Shown here one piece after another: positions 6,701 to 8,165 of a stretch of 8,165 bases of DNA (the first letter of the stretch is position 1; every line of letters begins with the position of its first letter). This stretch comes from Nitrospiraceae bacterium (GTDB taxonomy: Bacteria; Nitrospirota; Thermodesulfovibrionia; Thermodesulfovibrionales; UBA1546). Below the pieces are notes generated by a model. That model saw nothing but the letters and a program-made list of their open reading frames with translations, made no database searches and had not been told where the DNA came from. Position numbers and translations under genes: made by a program. The stretch lies in NCBI GenBank assembly GCA_003535475.1, contig DOHC01000054.1, positions 1,421 to 9,585 on the forward strand, read 5' to 3'.

Positions 6701-7201
6701 GATGTGCTTTTAAATATCAATGCAAATGAGACTAATTTTCGGAAAACAAATCTTAAAGATTACCGTTACATACATTTTGCCACTCACGCCGACCTGCCCG
6801 GAAAAGTGCAGGGGATAAAAGAACCCTTTATAATACTTGGTCAAGTCGAAAATGAGACAAAGGATGATGGATTTTTGACCATGAGCGAAGTGCTTGACCT
6901 TAAACTCGATGCTGATTTGGTGGTTCTTTCAGCCTGTGTTACAGGCAAGGGCAAAATAATGGAAGGCGAAGGGGTTGCTAACTTTGCGAGGGCATTCCAC
7001 CATGCAGGCGCAAGAAGCGTGTTGGTAAGTCTCTGGGAAGTTGCATCAAATGAGACAGTTGAATATATGGAGACCTTTTACCGTTATCTTAAGGAAGGCA
7101 AGAGCAGGGCAGAGGCATTGAGACTTGCGAGAAATGCAATCAAGCCAAAATACCCCAATCCATTTTACTGGGCGCCGTTTATATTGCATGGAGAGGGGTA
7201 A
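3746..7201 (+). CDS. TPR-CHAT peptidase, predicted lipoprotein
   Basis: The protein has 1151 residues from ATG 3746. Residues 1-19 are a lipoprotein signal (MKKTLLLLIVLLMLGLLSC) with lipid Cys19. Ala at +2 fits outer-membrane retention. About twelve TPR units with roughly 40-residue spacing span about 25-519, with a degenerate one near 562-595. Typical motifs are LGQYEKALSYYEKGL and GNIYNSTGKYEKAIPYFEE. A helical linker follows, with a charged, coiled-coil-like stretch at about 680-732. The CHAT domain (caspase HetF associated with TPRs, clan CD) covers about 740-1151. It shows IIVPDGILGLLPFEAL, FAVGNP, predicted catalytic His1014 in HFATHA and Cys1064 in LSACVTG, then GVANFARAFHHAGARSVLVS and the C-terminal NPFYWAPFILHG. 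The TPRs probably sense a protein partner and control the peptidase. The full set of motifs suggests an active enzyme. The next gene starts 30 nt downstream, so they are probably cotranscribed. Confidence 0.93.
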   Translation: MKKTLLLLIVLLMLGLLSCASNNALILYQQGQKAFEDKKYVEAYEFFKQSLRNYQSFNVTEGIAANHVMMGDIHRTLGTYHEALKSYENALKTYKEINNAEGIASSLTRIGIIHQALKKYDLALDYYNEALKIYRELSIPQYIETSLSQINEVNRDIDIDRDKAFKLYQQGKEYLQQEKYLQAIEYFNKSLNINRFINCYPCVAYNLISIGLNYSYLGQNEKAIPSVKEALQIWEKLNNTKEIAQSLNVLGMLYYSLEQHEKALPYYENALKILREYKEPSEIITSVLTNIGNIYNSTGKYEKAIPYFEETLHISRGIKSSEYYEASSLNNLGQIYHSLLQYDKSISYYDEALKIWLRTKNTDMIVICFTNIANNYFSLDQYEKALYYYEKSLAIWENSNDLKGIALSLTGIGRIYTVLGQYEKALSYYEKGLTINRELKFSMGIAISLDKIGEIYRYLGLYEKALFYHAEALIIFDEIKNPHLKVPCLENIGIIHFLRKEYNDAEKKFVEAQNEIKKTDMTMRGNPGLVEVLNATKRYEKALNILNEMDYDWNANHTYKIQFHVQQGDAFKGLGELKEASRNFLKAVSFTEELRQKIKGEKAGFLGAGTIGGRIRAYKGLVATLSERAIKGEETDDNLALYGKDLASNAFYFAEATKARTLLEAISKSSNRANKIELPQDLKLKEENILDELSAIESQWEDTYKKGEEAFKELVKRRENLQKELDYLISVFRKKYPMYAALNYPKPILAEQLPLKDKEVLLEYAITDDATYLFRVKKGGVEKVIKIPKGKKEIEALVNEFMLPLQNPETKDKFSIALAHKLYNFLLNGALKDVQSDKNIIIVPDGILGLLPFEALVIKEGKDYRDSLYTGDRWKITYTQSATVLSLNRFLKSSNAQNPLFAVGNPIYHKEDPRYIAYKQGKTQETLIAKNPVQYAYRGITIIPKADKTEGDKIKWEEVEYAPLLETEKEVKSIAKLFNIEAKPPDVLLNINANETNFRKTNLKDYRYIHFATHADLPGKVQGIKEPFIILGQVENETKDDGFLTMSEVLDLKLDADLVVLSACVTGKGKIMEGEGVANFARAFHHAGARSVLVSLWEVASNETVEYMETFYRYLKEGKSRAEALRLARNAIKPKYPNPFYWAPFILHGEG

Positions 7202-7231
7202 AATATAAAGAATAAAAAAAGGAGAAAAATT

Positions 7232-8080
7232 ATGATAAAAATATTCATTCCATTTTTTTTAAGCCTCTTTATATTCTCTAACGTGTTCGCCGCGCAGTCC
7301 ACCATTATTGAATCAGACGGCTATGCGTGCATGGGCGAGGATAAATCAATGAAGCAGACAGAGCATGCTGCAATGACCGATGCAAAGGATAAGGCGGCAA
7401 AGAATGCCGCTACTTATATCAAGGGCGAAACAAAGGTAAAAGACTCGCAGTTGGTTAAAGACATCATCGAGGCTTATAACAACGCTACAGTTGCGGTTGA
7501 TAAAGTAATTGAAAAGGGCTGGTACACAGACCCGTCATTGGGCAAGTGCTATAAGGTAAAGATAAAGGCAAATGTAATACCTGATGAAAAAGCGATGCAA
7601 AAGGTTTCTGGGGTTCTTGATGACCCCTCTGCGCCTTTAAGCGTCAACGTTTGGACAGACAAAAAAGAATATAGGGAAGGCGATAAGATTAAGATTTACA
7701 TAAAAGGCAACAAGCCGTTTTATGCAAAGGTCATCTATAAGGAGACAACCGGAAGCCTTATTCAGATTTTACCAAACCCTTACAGGAAGGATAACTACTT
7801 TAACGGCGGTGTTATTTATGAAGTTCCATCAGGAAATGACAGGTTTGAACTTGAGGTAAACCCGCCATTCGGAGAGGAAAGCATTGCCGTCTATACAAGC
7901 ACCTCCCAGCTTGGAGATTTAGACTTGAAAGAAGAAGGCGGTGTTTATCAGGTAAAAACTAAGCCAAAAGATATAGGCATAAAGACAAGAAGCGTCAAGG
8001 TAAAGGAAGTCACAGAAGGAAAGGCTCAGCAGGCATCGGAATTTTTTGAGGGCAAAGCTGTGGTAAAAACAGGGAAGTAA
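7232..8080 (+). CDS. Exported DUF4384 protein with FlgT/LPP20-like N-terminal region
   Basis: The protein has 282 residues; ATG 7232 is preceded by AAAGGAG (7218-7224) at 7 nt. The signal peptide is residues 1-20, with cleavage after VFA. Residues about 24-118 form an alpha/beta region starting ESDGYACMGEDKS, with a Lys/Ala-rich helix and a strand ending KCYKVKIKANVIPD. This pattern recalls the LPP20 and FlgT N-terminal envelope domains. Cys33 and Cys106 in this region could form a periplasmic disulfide. Residues about 135-230 match DUF4384 as I know it: SVNVWTDKKEYREGDKIKIY, GSLIQILPNPY, and ESIAVYTSTSQLGDL. The tail is Lys-rich. DUF4384 proteins often lie beside caspase-like, CHAT or kinase genes, but their function is unknown to me. 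Here the protein is probably a periplasmic accessory or substrate of the CHAT peptidase. Confidence 0.85.
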   Translation: MIKIFIPFFLSLFIFSNVFAAQSTIIESDGYACMGEDKSMKQTEHAAMTDAKDKAAKNAATYIKGETKVKDSQLVKDIIEAYNNATVAVDKVIEKGWYTDPSLGKCYKVKIKANVIPDEKAMQKVSGVLDDPSAPLSVNVWTDKKEYREGDKIKIYIKGNKPFYAKVIYKETTGSLIQILPNPYRKDNYFNGGVIYEVPSGNDRFELEVNPPFGEESIAVYTSTSQLGDLDLKEEGGVYQVKTKPKDIGIKTRSVKVKEVTEGKAQQASEFFEGKAVVKTGK

Positions 8081-8102
8081 CGTTGTTTCATTATTCCTAT
8101 AA

Positions 8103-8165
8103 ATGATAAAACCAAGACTGGCCATTTACATTTCTTGCGTTCTCGCATCTATTTTATTCTTATTC
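8103..8165 (+). CDS. Start of a further membrane or exported protein (partial)
   Basis: From ATG 8103 the frame stays open for 21 codons to the window edge. It encodes MIKPRLAIYIS followed by CVLASILFLF, which has the shape of a signal peptide or first membrane helix. The gap from the DUF4384 stop is 22 nt, as expected within an operon. An in-frame TAA immediately upstream (8100-8102) makes 8103 the earliest ATG in this frame. No good Shine-Dalgarno sequence is visible, which lowers confidence. The N-terminus would suit a CHASE2-type sensor or another envelope protein, but the family cannot be told from 21 residues. Confidence 0.45.
   Translation, partial: MIKPRLAIYISCVLASILFLF

Noticed and set aside
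3746..7201. Type III-E CRISPR partner (Csx29-like TPR-CHAT) or gasdermin-activating protease
   Set aside because: No gRAMP, CRISPR array or gasdermin gene is present, and the lipoprotein signal places the protein outside the cytoplasm.

Overview
The window looks like an accessory region of a Gram-negative bacterial chromosome of moderate-to-low GC. Export signals point to a diderm: there are Sec-type signal peptides and one lipoprotein whose +2 residue after the lipid cysteine is not Asp, which fits outer-membrane sorting. The WD40/caspase, TPR/CHAT and DUF4384 proteins resemble those of Nitrospirota and Desulfobacterota-like metagenomic genomes. This taxonomic guess rests on style of sequence only and is weak. 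All supported genes are on the + strand.

Layout. Positions 1-293 hold a perfect 22-bp inverted repeat (18-69) and a promoter-like block (214-258) with an extended -10. This drives a short ORF (294-455) encoding a signal peptide and a 27-residue tail. Positions 456-708 hold a broken, frameshifted leader (about 509-683), again signal-peptide-like. Positions 709-3372 encode an exported protein with PDZ, WD40, Ig-like and caspase-like (C14) domains in that order. A 61-residue two-helix membrane protein follows after 10 nt (3383-3568). A 177-nt gap then carries a second copy of the promoter-like block (3667-3711). Next come a 1151-residue TPR-CHAT lipoprotein (3746-7201), an exported DUF4384 protein (7232-8080), and the first 21 codons of a likely further membrane or exported protein running off the end (8103-8165).

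How the genes may work together (inference). Two different clan CD cysteine peptidases, a caspase-like one and a CHAT one, sit in one co-directional cluster. Each is fused to its own protein-binding scaffold and each is predicted to act outside the cytoplasm. The short membrane protein and the DUF4384 protein are natural candidates for an anchor and an accessory factor. An EF-hand-like loop in the caspase domain suggests possible Ca2+ control. The shared promoter block at 214-258 and 3667-3711 suggests that the upstream leader ORF and the CHAT gene are, or were, co-regulated. The picture is of an envelope-located proteolytic signalling or conflict module rather than the better-known cytoplasmic CHAT and caspase defence systems. 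No CRISPR array, tRNA, rRNA or transposase gene was seen.
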